From contig NZ_FMYY01000004.1 of NCBI RefSeq assembly GCF_900101595.1, positions 186,001 through 250,000 on the forward strand: DNA of 64,000 nucleotides. The letters run 5' to 3'. Every line of letters begins with the position of its first letter. The stretch's first letter is position 1. Shown here piece after piece: positions 41,389-50,213 of this stretch. Both the position numbers and the translations under genes were made by a program. Origin of the DNA: Paenibacillus sp. cl123 (GTDB lineage Bacteria; Bacillota; Bacilli; Paenibacillales; NBRC-103111). The notes beneath the pieces are model-generated. The model worked only from the letters and a program-made list of their open reading frames with translations, did no database searches and was not told the DNA's origin.

Positions 41389-42501
41389 TCATTCGACCAG
41401 TTCTTCTACCTTGTCGGCGAGAAAAAGGTTATAGATGCGGGCGAAAATAATTTTCACGACCATATAAGCGGGTATCGCCAGAATAACGCCAAGCAATCCC
41501 GCAACTCCGCCGGCGACGAGCACGAGAATGACCGTCGTCAGCGGATGAATATCCAGCCGCTTGCCGTAAATTTGCGGAGAGAGCAGATTGTCCTCGATCT
41601 GCTGCGCGATCAGCGTAGCGACCAGCACCCAGAAGACCATCATCGGGGAAACGGTGAAAGCTACGATCAGCGGCGGTATCGCGCCGAGCAGCGGGCCGAT
41701 GTACGGGATGATATTAAGCACGGTGGCGATAAGCGCCAGCAGCAGAGAGTACGGCAGGCCGATGATCAAGTAGCCGATGTACAGCAGGACGCCGAGCAGT
41801 CCGGTAATAATGACCCGACCGATGATGAATCCGCTTAAGGCCGAATCGATCTCCAGCAGCACCTCGCGGCCGTCCCGGCGGTACCGGCGGGGGATGAGAT
41901 GCAGGATGGAAGAAGGGATATGCTCTCCGTCCTTCAGCATGTAGTACAAAATGATCGGAACCGTCGCGACCACGATGACGAAGCTGGTCACCACCCCGAC
42001 CACTCGGGTCACATAATCGGACGCGGCGGTGATCAGCATGTTCAAGTATTCGGACAGCTTGGCCGACAGATCGCTCTGACCGGGGGTAAGCATGGAGATC
42101 AGCCGGTTTTTCTGAAGGTTGTCGATCTGTACGCCGAAGTCCTCGATCAGCTCCGGCGCGCTCTCGGCGAAGTTCTGGACCTGTGTTTGCAGCGTCGGCC
42201 AGATCAGGATGAAGAAGAGGACGACCGAGCCGGCCAATACGAAGTAAATTAAAAGAATGGACAATGCTTTGTGCATCCGCTGCTTCTCAAAAAACAGGAC
42301 GAGCGGCCGCAGCAAATAAAAGAAAAAGCCCGACAGCATAAACGGAACGATCAGCAGGTTGACCGTCGTGAATAAGGGCTTGAATATGAAGCTGATCTTG
42401 GAAGTAAGGAAAATAATAAGCAGCACCGCTATGATGCCAAGGCATACCTGCAAAAATCGGCTTTGAATCAAGCTCGTCCACTCCTCAGGTTCATGATGCA
42501 T
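41389..42501 (-). CDS. AI-2E-family transporter
   Basis: A 370-residue permease with about seven membrane segments, the family of AI-2 exporters (TqsA/YdiK) that also includes Na+/H+ antiporters. It contains the characteristic N-I-I-P-Y-I-G-P-x-x-G-x-I-P loop and a long central extracellular region (about 95-180). The ribosome site is weak, so the start is less certain than the rest. It is divergent from the 42635 gene. Substrate unknown. Confidence 0.92.
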   Translation of the reverse strand: MHHEPEEWTSLIQSRFLQVCLGIIAVLLIIFLTSKISFIFKPLFTTVNLLIVPFMLSGFFFYLLRPLVLFFEKQRMHKALSILLIYFVLAGSVVLFFILIWPTLQTQVQNFAESAPELIEDFGVQIDNLQKNRLISMLTPGQSDLSAKLSEYLNMLITAASDYVTRVVGVVTSFVIVVATVPIILYYMLKDGEHIPSSILHLIPRRYRRDGREVLLEIDSALSGFIIGRVIITGLLGVLLYIGYLIIGLPYSLLLALIATVLNIIPYIGPLLGAIPPLIVAFTVSPMMVFWVLVATLIAQQIEDNLLSPQIYGKRLDIHPLTTVILVLVAGGVAGLLGVILAIPAYMVVKIIFARIYNLFLADKVEELVE

Positions 42502-42634
42502 GTACGTTGTCCATTAAACGGCTGAATGATCTCTGAATCACATCGCTGTTCGGCCGCAAGCAAGCTTGTTTGACGGTTTCGCGCACAGAAGGATCGTGAT
42601 ACAATATCCGTAGTTTGCCAAAACCTGGCACTTT

Positions 42635-44137
42635 ATGGCCGGCATAACGGCAGATCAACCATATGCACCGGGGGCGAAGCAGGTGAACGATGCTCAAGTG
42701 AAAGATACAAAAGAAACTTCTCCGGGACGGCCTGTTCGGGGCAATATCCTGGTTGCTTTCGCATGGGGAATTCTTATACTCATTTTGTATGTGATGTTCA
42801 ACTTCCTGGGCGTATTGTTCCTCTCGCCGCGCGAAGAGTTTCTGCTGAAGACAACCTGGAGCGATGCCAGCGTGATTGCGGCTTCCTTCCTCTACGTGTC
42901 GATGGCCGGCCTTGTGTTCACCGGCGCGGGCATGCTGCTTGCCTGGCGGAACAGGGGAGCCGTATGGGTCTGGGTTGCCGCCGTCTCATCCGTTGCCGTG
43001 ATCGCTTGCGTGATCTGGCTGTCCCTCTATCTCTCCCTTCGCGGGTCGACATCGGAGCTGGACAGCTTGACCTGGCTGCCGTTCGCGGTCTACATCTATT
43101 GGGCGGCGCCGGTGAAGGAATTGCTGAGCAGCTACATCGCGGATACGAATGCGGTCAAGCTCATCGGCCTGCTCCTCTCCCTGGTTCCCACCTGCGGCGC
43201 TTGGCTGGGCATCTGGATCGTACAACGCTTTGGAGCAAGGCTGACTATCGGGCGGCTGTTCGCCGGCTGCGCGTCAATTCCCGCCGCAGCCGCTTGCGTG
43301 CTGATCCTATCCTTGCTGATGCCGCGGCAAGCGAGCATGACGCTGCAGCAGTTCCCGAAGATCGATGGAGCGACGGCAGCCATCCCTTTTGCCCAGATCA
43401 TGCTGACCCGGCTGACCGGAGTGAACCGGCCCTATGCGGAGAGGGAAGGCATCCGTTTCAATACGACCCATCAGGCTTATGAGAATCTTATCGGGAAAAA
43501 GGCCGATCTGATTCTGGTTGCCGGGCCATCGGGGGAGGAAGAAAGGCTGGCCCAGGAGCAGGGAGTTAAGCTGAAGCTGACGCCGATCGGCAAGGATGCG
43601 TTCATCTTCCTGTTACACCGATCGAATCCTATCGACCGGCTGAGCACCGAGCAGATCCGGGACATCTATGCCGGCCGGATCACGAACTGGCGGCAGGCAG
43701 GCGGCGAAGACCAGCAGATCATCGCCTTCCAGCGCGAAGCCAATTCCGGCAGCCAGACTTATATGGAGACCAAGGTGATGAAAGGACTGACGCTGGCAGA
43801 ACCGCCTACCGAACGGAAGGCCGGAGGAATGGGCGGCTTAATCGACGCGGTGGCCGATTACCGCAACTCCAGGCAGGCCATCGGCTTTTCGTTCTACTAT
43901 TTCGCCAGCAGCATGTACAGACGGGAAGAAGTAAAGTTTGTGGCGGTTGACGGCATCGAGCCAAGCCAGGCCAATATCCGAAACGGGCAATATCCTTATA
44001 CGGCTCTCCTGTACGCCGTTACGAGGGAGGATGAGCCTGCAAGCGGACCGGCCGGGCGTCTGCTGGCGTGGCTTCAGAGCGGTGAAGGCAGCCGCGCGAT
44101 CCAAGACGGCGGCTTCGTGCCGCTGGAGGAGAAGTAA
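42635..44137 (+). CDS. Membrane protein fused to a PstS-like phosphate-binding domain
   Basis: A 500-residue protein. Six predicted membrane helices occupy about residues 35-235. The rest is a PBP-like domain of the PstS family, with I-P-F-A-Q, the A-D-L-I-L-V-A-G-P segment, L-S-T-E-Q-I-R-D-I-Y-A-G-R-I-T-N-W and Q-R-E-A-N-S-G-S-Q-T, which in PstS shape the phosphate pocket. No pst permease is adjacent. It may be a sensor or a capture protein. The start is unclear: ATG 42635 has no good ribosome site and GTG 42683 follows GGGGG. Confidence 0.85.
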   Translation: MAGITADQPYAPGAKQVNDAQVKDTKETSPGRPVRGNILVAFAWGILILILYVMFNFLGVLFLSPREEFLLKTTWSDASVIAASFLYVSMAGLVFTGAGMLLAWRNRGAVWVWVAAVSSVAVIACVIWLSLYLSLRGSTSELDSLTWLPFAVYIYWAAPVKELLSSYIADTNAVKLIGLLLSLVPTCGAWLGIWIVQRFGARLTIGRLFAGCASIPAAAACVLILSLLMPRQASMTLQQFPKIDGATAAIPFAQIMLTRLTGVNRPYAEREGIRFNTTHQAYENLIGKKADLILVAGPSGEEERLAQEQGVKLKLTPIGKDAFIFLLHRSNPIDRLSTEQIRDIYAGRITNWRQAGGEDQQIIAFQREANSGSQTYMETKVMKGLTLAEPPTERKAGGMGGLIDAVADYRNSRQAIGFSFYYFASSMYRREEVKFVAVDGIEPSQANIRNGQYPYTALLYAVTREDEPASGPAGRLLAWLQSGEGSRAIQDGGFVPLEEK

Positions 44138-44155
44138 CTCGGCCGGCGGAATCGC

Positions 44156-44200
44156 CGCGGGGCATAGCGCGGGCAGACATGTCCTTGGCTATGCCCCGCG
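44156..44200 (+). terminator. terminator of the PstS-like gene
   Basis: CGCGGGGCATAGC (44156-44168) pairs with GCTATGCCCCGCG (44188-44200). A moderate T-tract (TGCGTTT) follows. Confidence 0.75.
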
Positions 44201-44401
44201 TGCGTTTCGGGCGAAAAGCCGCTTCCGCCCGCGCAGCGGCAATGGACATCGGCTTCGTGCCGACTCGCAAAAGCTTGCGTCAGGCTCTTGCCGGTCCGGG
44301 TAATATTGCTCATAAGCATCCGCATCGGAGGCGGGAACAGAGCAGGCAGCGACAAACGGATGCTTCCTTATCCGGTTTTCACGATGAAAGGAGCTAATCT
44401 G

Positions 44402-44722
44402 ATGTCCATGATGAATATGAGCTGCCAGCGGTCAAGGCCGCCTTCGATACAGCTTAAGGATGCGCTGACAGAGGAGCGGAGGAAGCTGGAGCATTGGTTC
44501 GCACACCACCGGGAGAAGCCTGTTTTGGCAGAGGCCGAGCAGTTGCTCAATGAGCGCCTGCTGCAAATTGACAGCGCTTTGACGCACATCCGGATGTGCA
44601 GGCATGCCCATACCGAGGCGAATCTGACAGGAACTTATTCCGCAACTCACAAGGAGGATGGCCCTGATGAGCAGCAACAGATTGACGGCCGACCAGAAAA
44701 AGCAGATCGAAGCTTTGCTTAG
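44402..44722 (+). CDS. Small helical protein overlapping the YteA-like gene
   Basis: A possible 106-residue protein with AAAGGAG (44387-44393) eight bases before ATG 44402. Residues 12-65 are a charged helical region (L-K-D-A-L-T-E-E-R-R-K-L-E-H-W and L-L-N-E-R-L-L-Q-I-D-S-A-L). The last 19 codons overlap the next gene and look like frame-shadow sequence. No family was recognised. The ribosome site supports it; the overlap weakens it. Confidence 0.5.
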   Translation: MSMMNMSCQRSRPPSIQLKDALTEERRKLEHWFAHHREKPVLAEAEQLLNERLLQIDSALTHIRMCRHAHTEANLTGTYSATHKEDGPDEQQQIDGRPEKADRSFA

Positions 44723-45272
44723 GCAGGAGCGCGAAGAGCTGCAGGCCCATTTCGACCGGCAAGCCGATGACGAGGCGGACACGCTGAGGGATCAAACGGG
44801 AGAGCTGTCCGCCTATGATAATCACCCTGCGGAGATGGGCACCGAAACGTTCGAGAAAGGCCGCGATCAGGCGGTCGACCGCTCGCTGGAGCTTCAGCTG
44901 GAGCGAATCGACCAGGCGCTGGCCCGGCTTGATACGGAGGAATTCGGCATTTGCGAGGTTAGCGGGGAGCCTATCGGCTTCGAGAGGCTGATGGCCGTCC
45001 CTTATGCTACGCGTTGCGTGGAGCATGCGGAGGACGACGTCGGTGCTTCGACCGAGGACTTCCGTCCGGTGGAAGAGCAGGTGATGACCCCGCCGCCTTC
45101 CGGAGCGGGAGCCGCCAGGCAGGCGAATGCCGGCCATTTCGACGAAGCGGGGGCTTGGCAGGCCCTGGAGACTTATGGCAGCTCGGATAATCCGGTCGTA
45201 GGGCCGGACCGGCGTGAGACGGACGAGCAGTTGATTCGTGAGGTCGAGCATGAGGCGGATCGGAGCCGTTAA
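44667..45272 (+). CDS. YteA-like TraR/DksA-type protein
   Basis: A 201-residue protein of the TraR/DksA zinc-finger superfamily, closest to the YteA-type sporulation proteins of bacilli. The N-terminal coiled coil carries D-N-H-P-A-E-x-G-T-E-x-x-E and the finger reads G-I-C-E-V-S-G-E-P-I-G-F-E-R-L-x-A-V-P-Y-A-T-R-C, with one of the four usual Cys replaced by Ser, as in other YteA proteins. ATG 44667 follows AAGGAGG (44651-44657); ATG 44658 is too close. Function unknown. Confidence 0.87.
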   Translation: MSSNRLTADQKKQIEALLRQEREELQAHFDRQADDEADTLRDQTGELSAYDNHPAEMGTETFEKGRDQAVDRSLELQLERIDQALARLDTEEFGICEVSGEPIGFERLMAVPYATRCVEHAEDDVGASTEDFRPVEEQVMTPPPSGAGAARQANAGHFDEAGAWQALETYGSSDNPVVGPDRRETDEQLIREVEHEADRSR

Positions 45273-45362
45273 GCGGCATTCTGATTAGTCCGGCGAGAAT
45301 GCGGGTACTAATTGTCATGACACACCAAACAAGCTACCAAGCTCAAGAAGGAGGAACAGACA

Positions 45363-45614
45363 ATGGCATTTATATGGTCCTTAATCGTAGGTGGAGTAAT
45401 CGGCTGGCTCGGCGGACTGCTTGTCGGCCGCGACGTTCCTGGGGGAATAATCGGGAACATTATCGCAGGGTTTGTAGGCGCTTGGCTGGGGTCCTGGCTG
45501 ATGCCGAACTTCGGCCCTGTCGTAGGCGGCTTCGTTATTATCCCGGCTATTCTCGGGGCAATCGTCGTCGTGCTCATTCTCAGCGCTATCCTGCGCTCCA
45601 CGCGTAAAGCCTAA
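45363..45614 (+). CDS. GlsB/YeaQ/YmgE-family membrane stress protein
   Basis: An 83-residue protein with three predicted helices and Gly-rich repeats (G-G-V-I-G-W-L-G-G-L-L-V-G, then G-G-I-I-G-N-I-I-A-G-F-V-G-A-W-L-G), the mark of transglycosylase-associated/GlsB proteins induced by general or envelope stress. AAGGAGG stands 8 bp upstream. A 10-bp palindrome TGTCATGACA at 45313-45322 lies in the leader. Confidence 0.9.
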   Translation: MAFIWSLIVGGVIGWLGGLLVGRDVPGGIIGNIIAGFVGAWLGSWLMPNFGPVVGGFVIIPAILGAIVVVLILSAILRSTRKA

Positions 45615-45633
45615 TGAGCTTTGGGCGGAAGAG

Positions 45634-45673
45634 AAGACGTGTTCATCCGCTTCGGCGGTGAGCACGTCTTTTA
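45634..45673 (+). terminator. terminator of the GlsB-like gene
   Basis: AAGACGTG (45634-45641) and CACGTCTT (45663-45670), with TCA/TGA inside, then TTT. Confidence 0.8.
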
Positions 45674-45710
45674 TGGTTGATAGGCGATAACTCAAGGGAG
45701 GCGGAGGAGA

Positions 45711-47216
45711 ATGAAGCGCAGATTCGAATTTCTTTTCCTGTTCGTTCTGATGGCATCCCTTTATATCGTGCTGCTGACGGACTGCTGGCTGTGGGTGAAG
45801 GCTGTGGCCGCGGCTGTCTATTTGCTCATTATCGGTACTAGCATGGTATCGCTGATGCTGGAAAATCGCACAGCCCAGATCACGCTGGTCTGGATGTACG
45901 CGCTGCTTTTCTTCCCGGTGATCGGCTATGCTTTCTATCTGTATTCGGGACAGCTATACATAAAAGGTTATTTATTCCGCAGCAAGCGGGCCCATGACCG
46001 GGACGAGTGGCAGCTGCTGCTTCGCAGCGGAGAGCCGGAGGAAGCGCCCGACCTGAAGCCGTCCCATAAAGCGTTCGCCCAATACGCTCAGCGGGTCAGC
46101 TTCTCCAGCATGGACACAGGAACCCGGACGCATATTCTGAAGAACGGCGAGGAAACATTCGCCGAGATTATGCGACGGCTGGGCGAGGCGCGGCAGTTCA
46201 TCCATATCGAATATTATATTTTTCGTTCGGACAGGCTCGGCCAGCGGATTATCGGACTGCTGATCGACAAGGCCAGGGAAGGCGTAGAGGTGCGATTTAT
46301 GTATGACGCGCTGGGGGGAATGTCGCTGCAGGGAAAAGATATCGCGGCAATGAAGGAGGCGGGCATCTCCGTGCATGCGTTCCTGCCGATCAAGCTGGGG
46401 TTCTTCAATCAGAAGTTCAATTTCCGCAATCACCGTAAAATTATCGTCATCGACGGCCATATCGGCTTTGTCGGCGGGCTGAATGTCGGGGTGGAGTATC
46501 TCGGACAGAACGAGTCCATCGGTTTCTGGCGGGATACGCATATGATGCTGGAGGGCAGCGCGGTGAGGACGCTTCATGCGGTATTTCTGCTGGATTGGAA
46601 CTATGTTTGCCAAGAGTCGCTGCTGAAGGAGAAGCGGTACCTGCAGGCCGAGCCTGTTCTTGGCGAGCGGGGAGCCGTGCATGTCGTGGCGAGCGGACCG
46701 GACACCCAGCAAGGCATTATGAGCGACCTTTACTACACGATGATTGCCTCCGCGTCAACCTCCGTCTGGATCGCAACGCCGTATTTTGTGCCCAATGAAG
46801 CGATTCGAACCGCTTTGCGGGTGGCGGCGAACCGGGGGGTCCAGGTGCGGATTATCGTGCCGGAGATCAGCGACAGCTTTTTGACCGAATACGCGACCAA
46901 GTCGTATTTTCCCGAGCTGCTCCGGTCAGGGGTAGAGATCTATATGTATCAGAAGGGATTCCTGCACCAGAAAATCGTTATCGTCGACGGGGATCTGGCT
47001 TCCGTCGGCACCGCCAATATGGATATGCGCAGCTTCCACCTGAACTTTGAGGTCAATGTGTTTCTGCTTGGAACGGATTCGATCGCCGATCTGGTCCGGC
47101 AGTATGAAGAGGATCTGGAGGATTCGCTTCGGGTGATGCCTGTACAGTTCTACAAGCGCGGCCTCAAGGCCAGAGGAAAAGAATCGTTCGCCCGGTTGTT
47201 CTCCGGCGTGCTATAA
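45711..47216 (+). CDS. cls: Cardiolipin synthase
   Basis: A 501-residue phospholipase-D-type enzyme that joins two phosphatidylglycerol molecules at the membrane. Two N-terminal helices are followed by two HKD motifs: H-R-K-I-I-V-I-D (about residue 240) and H-Q-K-I-V-I-V-D (about 420), each followed by G-G/G-T-A-N. The length fits the ClsA family. GGGAGGCGGAGG precedes the start. The small membrane gene at 47263 follows without a terminator. Confidence 0.96.
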   Translation: MKRRFEFLFLFVLMASLYIVLLTDCWLWVKAVAAAVYLLIIGTSMVSLMLENRTAQITLVWMYALLFFPVIGYAFYLYSGQLYIKGYLFRSKRAHDRDEWQLLLRSGEPEEAPDLKPSHKAFAQYAQRVSFSSMDTGTRTHILKNGEETFAEIMRRLGEARQFIHIEYYIFRSDRLGQRIIGLLIDKAREGVEVRFMYDALGGMSLQGKDIAAMKEAGISVHAFLPIKLGFFNQKFNFRNHRKIIVIDGHIGFVGGLNVGVEYLGQNESIGFWRDTHMMLEGSAVRTLHAVFLLDWNYVCQESLLKEKRYLQAEPVLGERGAVHVVASGPDTQQGIMSDLYYTMIASASTSVWIATPYFVPNEAIRTALRVAANRGVQVRIIVPEISDSFLTEYATKSYFPELLRSGVEIYMYQKGFLHQKIVIVDGDLASVGTANMDMRSFHLNFEVNVFLLGTDSIADLVRQYEEDLEDSLRVMPVQFYKRGLKARGKESFARLFSGVL

Positions 47217-47262
47217 TCGCTATGGATCTAACATCGCCTCTGGGAGGAGTTCGAAACTTAGC

Positions 47263-47478
47263 ATGGCCATGTACGCCTGGATCGTTTTTCAAGTGCTGTT
47301 CGTCGTGTTCCTGATCCTCCATCTCGTCTTGTCTACGCAAGCCAAGCGGATGGTTATGTATGAGAAGGACCCTGACGTAAGCAAGATCAAATTCACCCGC
47401 AGCTTGTCCATGTGGTTTATGATCGGATGGATGCTTTCGCTGCTGCTGATGATTTTTAGTATTATCCGCACGTCCTGA
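47263..47478 (+). CDS. Small two-helix membrane protein
   Basis: A 71-residue protein with two membrane helices (about 5-24 and 49-68) separated by a charged loop with Y-E-K-D-P-D-V-S-K. The start at 47263 follows GGGAGG at longer than ideal spacing. No family recognised. It lies between cls and the MBL gene in the same direction, so a role in the membrane is possible. Confidence 0.72.
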   Translation: MAMYAWIVFQVLFVVFLILHLVLSTQAKRMVMYEKDPDVSKIKFTRSLSMWFMIGWMLSLLLMIFSIIRTS

Positions 47479-47519
47479 GTATTTCTGGCAAGTTGCCTAC
47501 ATTCGAAAGGAGTCCGCAA

Positions 47520-48470
47520 ATGATCGAGCATTTGGACAAGCTTATTCAAGGACAGGAGAAGCTGCAGCCGCAGTTTCATGAGCATCTGAAAGTTATTTTG
47601 CTGGGGACGGGGTCGCCGCGCGCCGTCTACGGAGTATCCAAGCCGGGAGTTGCCGTATTGGCCGGCCATAAAGTATTTCTGGTCGATTGCGGGGCTGGTA
47701 CGGTGAACCAGCTGCTGCTCGCCGGCATCATGCCGCAGCGTATATCCGATGTGTTGTTTACCCATCATCACAGCGACCATAACTCCGGTTTCTTCGATGT
47801 GTTCATCAGCAGCTGGCGTACGCATGTGGTGCCGGGAGGCGTCTATAAAAACCGCGAAGTGCCGATGCAAGTCTACGGTCCGGAAACGACGGAGGAGATT
47901 ATCGGGCGCATGGAGCAGTCCTTTGCCTTCGACGTCAATCTGCGCATCAATTATAACAAGTCGGCCTTCGAAGGCTCCCGCATCGTGGTGCATGCCTGCA
48001 ACGAAGGAGTTGTGTACGATCAGGACGGCATCAAGATTACCGCGTTCGAGGTCGATCATCGTCCCGTGTACCCGGCCATCGCGTACCGGTTCGATTACAA
48101 CGGCCAATCCGTCGTCATCTCGGGGGATACGCTGCCGGTGGACAATATGGTCAAGTATGCCAAGGACACGGATCTGCTCGTCCATGAAGCCTACAACAAA
48201 GCTTGGCTGGATGCGCTGATCGAGATGTATCCGGAGGAGCGCGTGGGCCTTAACAACCCCGCCAAATACCATACGACCACGCTGGAGGCCGCAGATATTG
48301 CCCAGCGCGCCGGGGCGAAGCATCTGCTGCTTACCCATCATATCCCCGCGCCGGCTAAGACGGAGGAGGCGGAAGCCGCCTATATCGCAGGCATGAGCGA
48401 AAGGTATGACGGGCCGATCACAGTCGGACGCGACTTGATGGAGATTGATCTCGGAGCAGGCCGCGCATAG
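47520..48470 (+). CDS. Ribonuclease-Z-like MBL-fold hydrolase
   Basis: A 316-residue metallo-beta-lactamase-fold protein. The metal site reads T-H-H-H-S-D-H-N-S-G, with further ligands in V-I-S-G-D-T (Asp) and L-L-T-H-H-I (His). The N-terminal L-L-G-T-G-S-P resembles RNase Z/arylsulfatase members. ATG 47520 follows AAAGGAG (47506-47512) at 7 bp. Whether it processes tRNA or a small substrate is not clear; the canonical exosite of RNase Z was not recognised. Confidence 0.88.
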   Translation: MIEHLDKLIQGQEKLQPQFHEHLKVILLGTGSPRAVYGVSKPGVAVLAGHKVFLVDCGAGTVNQLLLAGIMPQRISDVLFTHHHSDHNSGFFDVFISSWRTHVVPGGVYKNREVPMQVYGPETTEEIIGRMEQSFAFDVNLRINYNKSAFEGSRIVVHACNEGVVYDQDGIKITAFEVDHRPVYPAIAYRFDYNGQSVVISGDTLPVDNMVKYAKDTDLLVHEAYNKAWLDALIEMYPEERVGLNNPAKYHTTTLEAADIAQRAGAKHLLLTHHIPAPAKTEEAEAAYIAGMSERYDGPITVGRDLMEIDLGAGRA

Positions 48471-48484
48471 CACGCGGAAGGGAA

Positions 48485-48534
48485 CCAACGCAAGCAGCCG
48501 TCCGGCGAATGGCCCGGGCGGCTGCTTGCGTTGG
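48485..48534. terminator. strong hairpin between convergent genes
   Basis: Sixteen-bp perfect arms (48485-48500 and 48519-48534) around an 18-nt GC-rich loop. Tail weak. Confidence 0.8.
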
Positions 48535-48564
48535 TGCATCGGCTGAGCGCCGCGTCGGTAGAAC

Positions 48565-48882
48565 CTAGTGTCTTTGCTGCATGTAGCCGTTCGAATAAGC
48601 GGATGGAGCCGCATAACCTTGCGTGTAGGAAATGGACGAGTCGATCTGTTGGGACAGCTGGGAGATTTGCTGCAGCTGCTGAATGGCCGTTTGATGGCCT
48701 TGGAGCGCATGCTGGATGATCTGAGCGGCTTGCTGCTCACGCTGGGCGAGCTGCTCGAGCTGCATCGCGTTGCTTTGCTCCTGCTTAAGCAGCTGCTCGT
48801 ACAAGCCGGAAGCTTGCTGGGTTTGATGGATCAGCTGTTGGATCAACTGGGAGATTTGCTGAGTTTGCGCCGTGTGCGTCAT
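48565..48882 (-). CDS. Gln-rich small protein
   Basis: A 105-residue protein with more than a quarter Gln, almost entirely helical with heptad-like spacing (L-I-Q-Q-L-I-H-Q-T-Q-Q-A), ending in a Tyr/Gly/Ser tail (Y-A-A-P-S-A-Y-S-N-G-Y-M-Q-Q-R-H). AGGAGG lies 10-11 bp upstream of ATG. Such composition is common among spore-coat or spore-crust proteins of bacilli, but no family was recognised. Confidence 0.72.
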   Translation of the reverse strand: MTHTAQTQQISQLIQQLIHQTQQASGLYEQLLKQEQSNAMQLEQLAQREQQAAQIIQHALQGHQTAIQQLQQISQLSQQIDSSISYTQGYAAPSAYSNGYMQQRH

Positions 48883-48983
48883 AGGGTTGTGGCCTCCTGT
48901 TGGTGAGTTGTAGTGTGTTTCATGAAGTACTCACGTATTATGGTTGGGGCGGGACGAATTTATGCGCGCATCCGCAAACCGGT

Positions 48984-49012
48984 TTGACAAATGCAGATGC
49001 TTCGCATAAAAT
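48984..49012 (+). promoter_or_regulatory. sigma-A promoter of glyQS
   Basis: TTGACA (48984-48989), 17-bp spacer, TAAAAT (49007-49012). Confidence 0.85.
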
Positions 49013-49017
49013 AGCAA

Positions 49018-49255
49018 CAGAAATGAATCGTTCTCGATGATGGAGAAGGTTGCCGGTTACCGTCGGCATAAGCAGCGAGCCGGGGATAGTGGAAGCCTGG
49101 AGTGACGGACCGGAGGACTAGGCGCTCCTGAGAGACATGCCTCGGAAAAAAGCGGGTTCTCCGGATGGAGGACCAAGTAGGGTGGAACCGCGAGAGCCTC
49201 AAGCTCCCGTCCCTACGTCGGCCAGCGGCTGACGTAGGGACGGGAGCTTTTTTAG
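49018..49255 (+). ncRNA. T-box leader of glyQS
   Basis: The T-box AGGGTGGAACCGCG (49179-49192) precedes a terminator with 19-bp arms (49201-49219 and 49231-49249) and a T run. The leader is short (about 160 nt before the T-box), as in glycine T-boxes lacking stem II. The glycine specifier was not assigned; GGC, GGA and GGG triplets are all present. Regulates both synthetase subunits by tRNA-Gly charging. Confidence 0.92.
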
Positions 49256-49325
49256 TTGATACGGCCTTCCCCGAAGCAGCCGGCCGCGCGCCGCACATAC
49301 ATTTGGCAAAGGAGCGAGTTGGATC

Positions 49326-50213
49326 ATGAATTTTCAGCAAATGACGCTGACGCTGCAGCAGTTCTGGGCGGAGCAAAATTGCATCGTCGTACAGCCGTAC
49401 GACACCGAGAAAGGCGCGGGCACGATGAACCCGATGACGTTCCTCCGCACGATCGGACCGGAGCCGTGGAACGTCGCTTATGTCGAGCCGTCCCGCCGCC
49501 CGGCCGATGGACGTTATGGAGAAAATCCGAACCGGCTTTACCAGCATCATCAGTTTCAAGTGATCATGAAGCCGTCGCCGGACAACATCCAGGAGCTGTA
49601 CCTGGAGAGCCTGAGCAGACTCGGCATCGACCCCCGTCAGCACGATATCCGGTTTGTCGAGGACAACTGGGAGTCCCCAACATTGGGCGCCTGGGGTCTT
49701 GGCTGGGAAGTATGGCTGGACGGCATGGAAATTACCCAGTTCACGTATTTCCAACAGGTGGGCGGTATCGATTGCCATCCGGTTGCCGTGGAAATTACGT
49801 ACGGGATGGAGCGGCTGGCTTCGTATATTCAGGCGAAGGAAAACGTGTTCGATCTGGAATGGGTGGAAGGCGTCTCCTATGGCGATGTGTTCAAGCAGCC
49901 GGAGTTCGAGCATTCCAAATATACGTTCGAGGTGTCGGATGTCTCCATGCTGTTCCAGCTGTTCTCGACTTATGAGGCGGAGGCGAAGCGGGCGATGGAG
50001 CTGAACCTGGTGTTCCCGGCTTATGATTATGTTCTTAAGTGTTCCCACACGTTCAACTTACTGGATGCGCGCGGCGCGATCAGCGTGACCGAGCGCACCG
50101 GCTACATCGGAAGAGTCCGGAACCTGGCCCGTTCCGTGGCGGCGACTTACTTGCAAGAACGGGAACGGCTGGGCTTCCCGCTGCTGAAGAAAGGGGTGGA
50201 GCAGCATGGCTAA
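49326..50213 (+). CDS. glyQ: Glycyl-tRNA synthetase alpha subunit
   Basis: A 295-residue class II synthetase alpha chain, normal length, catalytic subunit of the alpha2beta2 enzyme. It begins [13 protein letters not shown] and has the [23 protein letters not shown] motif 2 region and G-G-I-D-C near the end of the core. AAGGAG lies about 12 bp upstream. The stop overlaps glyS by 8 bp. Confidence 0.98.
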   Translation: MNFQQMTLTLQQFWAEQNCIVVQPYDTEKGAGTMNPMTFLRTIGPEPWNVAYVEPSRRPADGRYGENPNRLYQHHQFQVIMKPSPDNIQELYLESLSRLGIDPRQHDIRFVEDNWESPTLGAWGLGWEVWLDGMEITQFTYFQQVGGIDCHPVAVEITYGMERLASYIQAKENVFDLEWVEGVSYGDVFKQPEFEHSKYTFEVSDVSMLFQLFSTYEAEAKRAMELNLVFPAYDYVLKCSHTFNLLDARGAISVTERTGYIGRVRNLARSVAATYLQERERLGFPLLKKGVEQHG

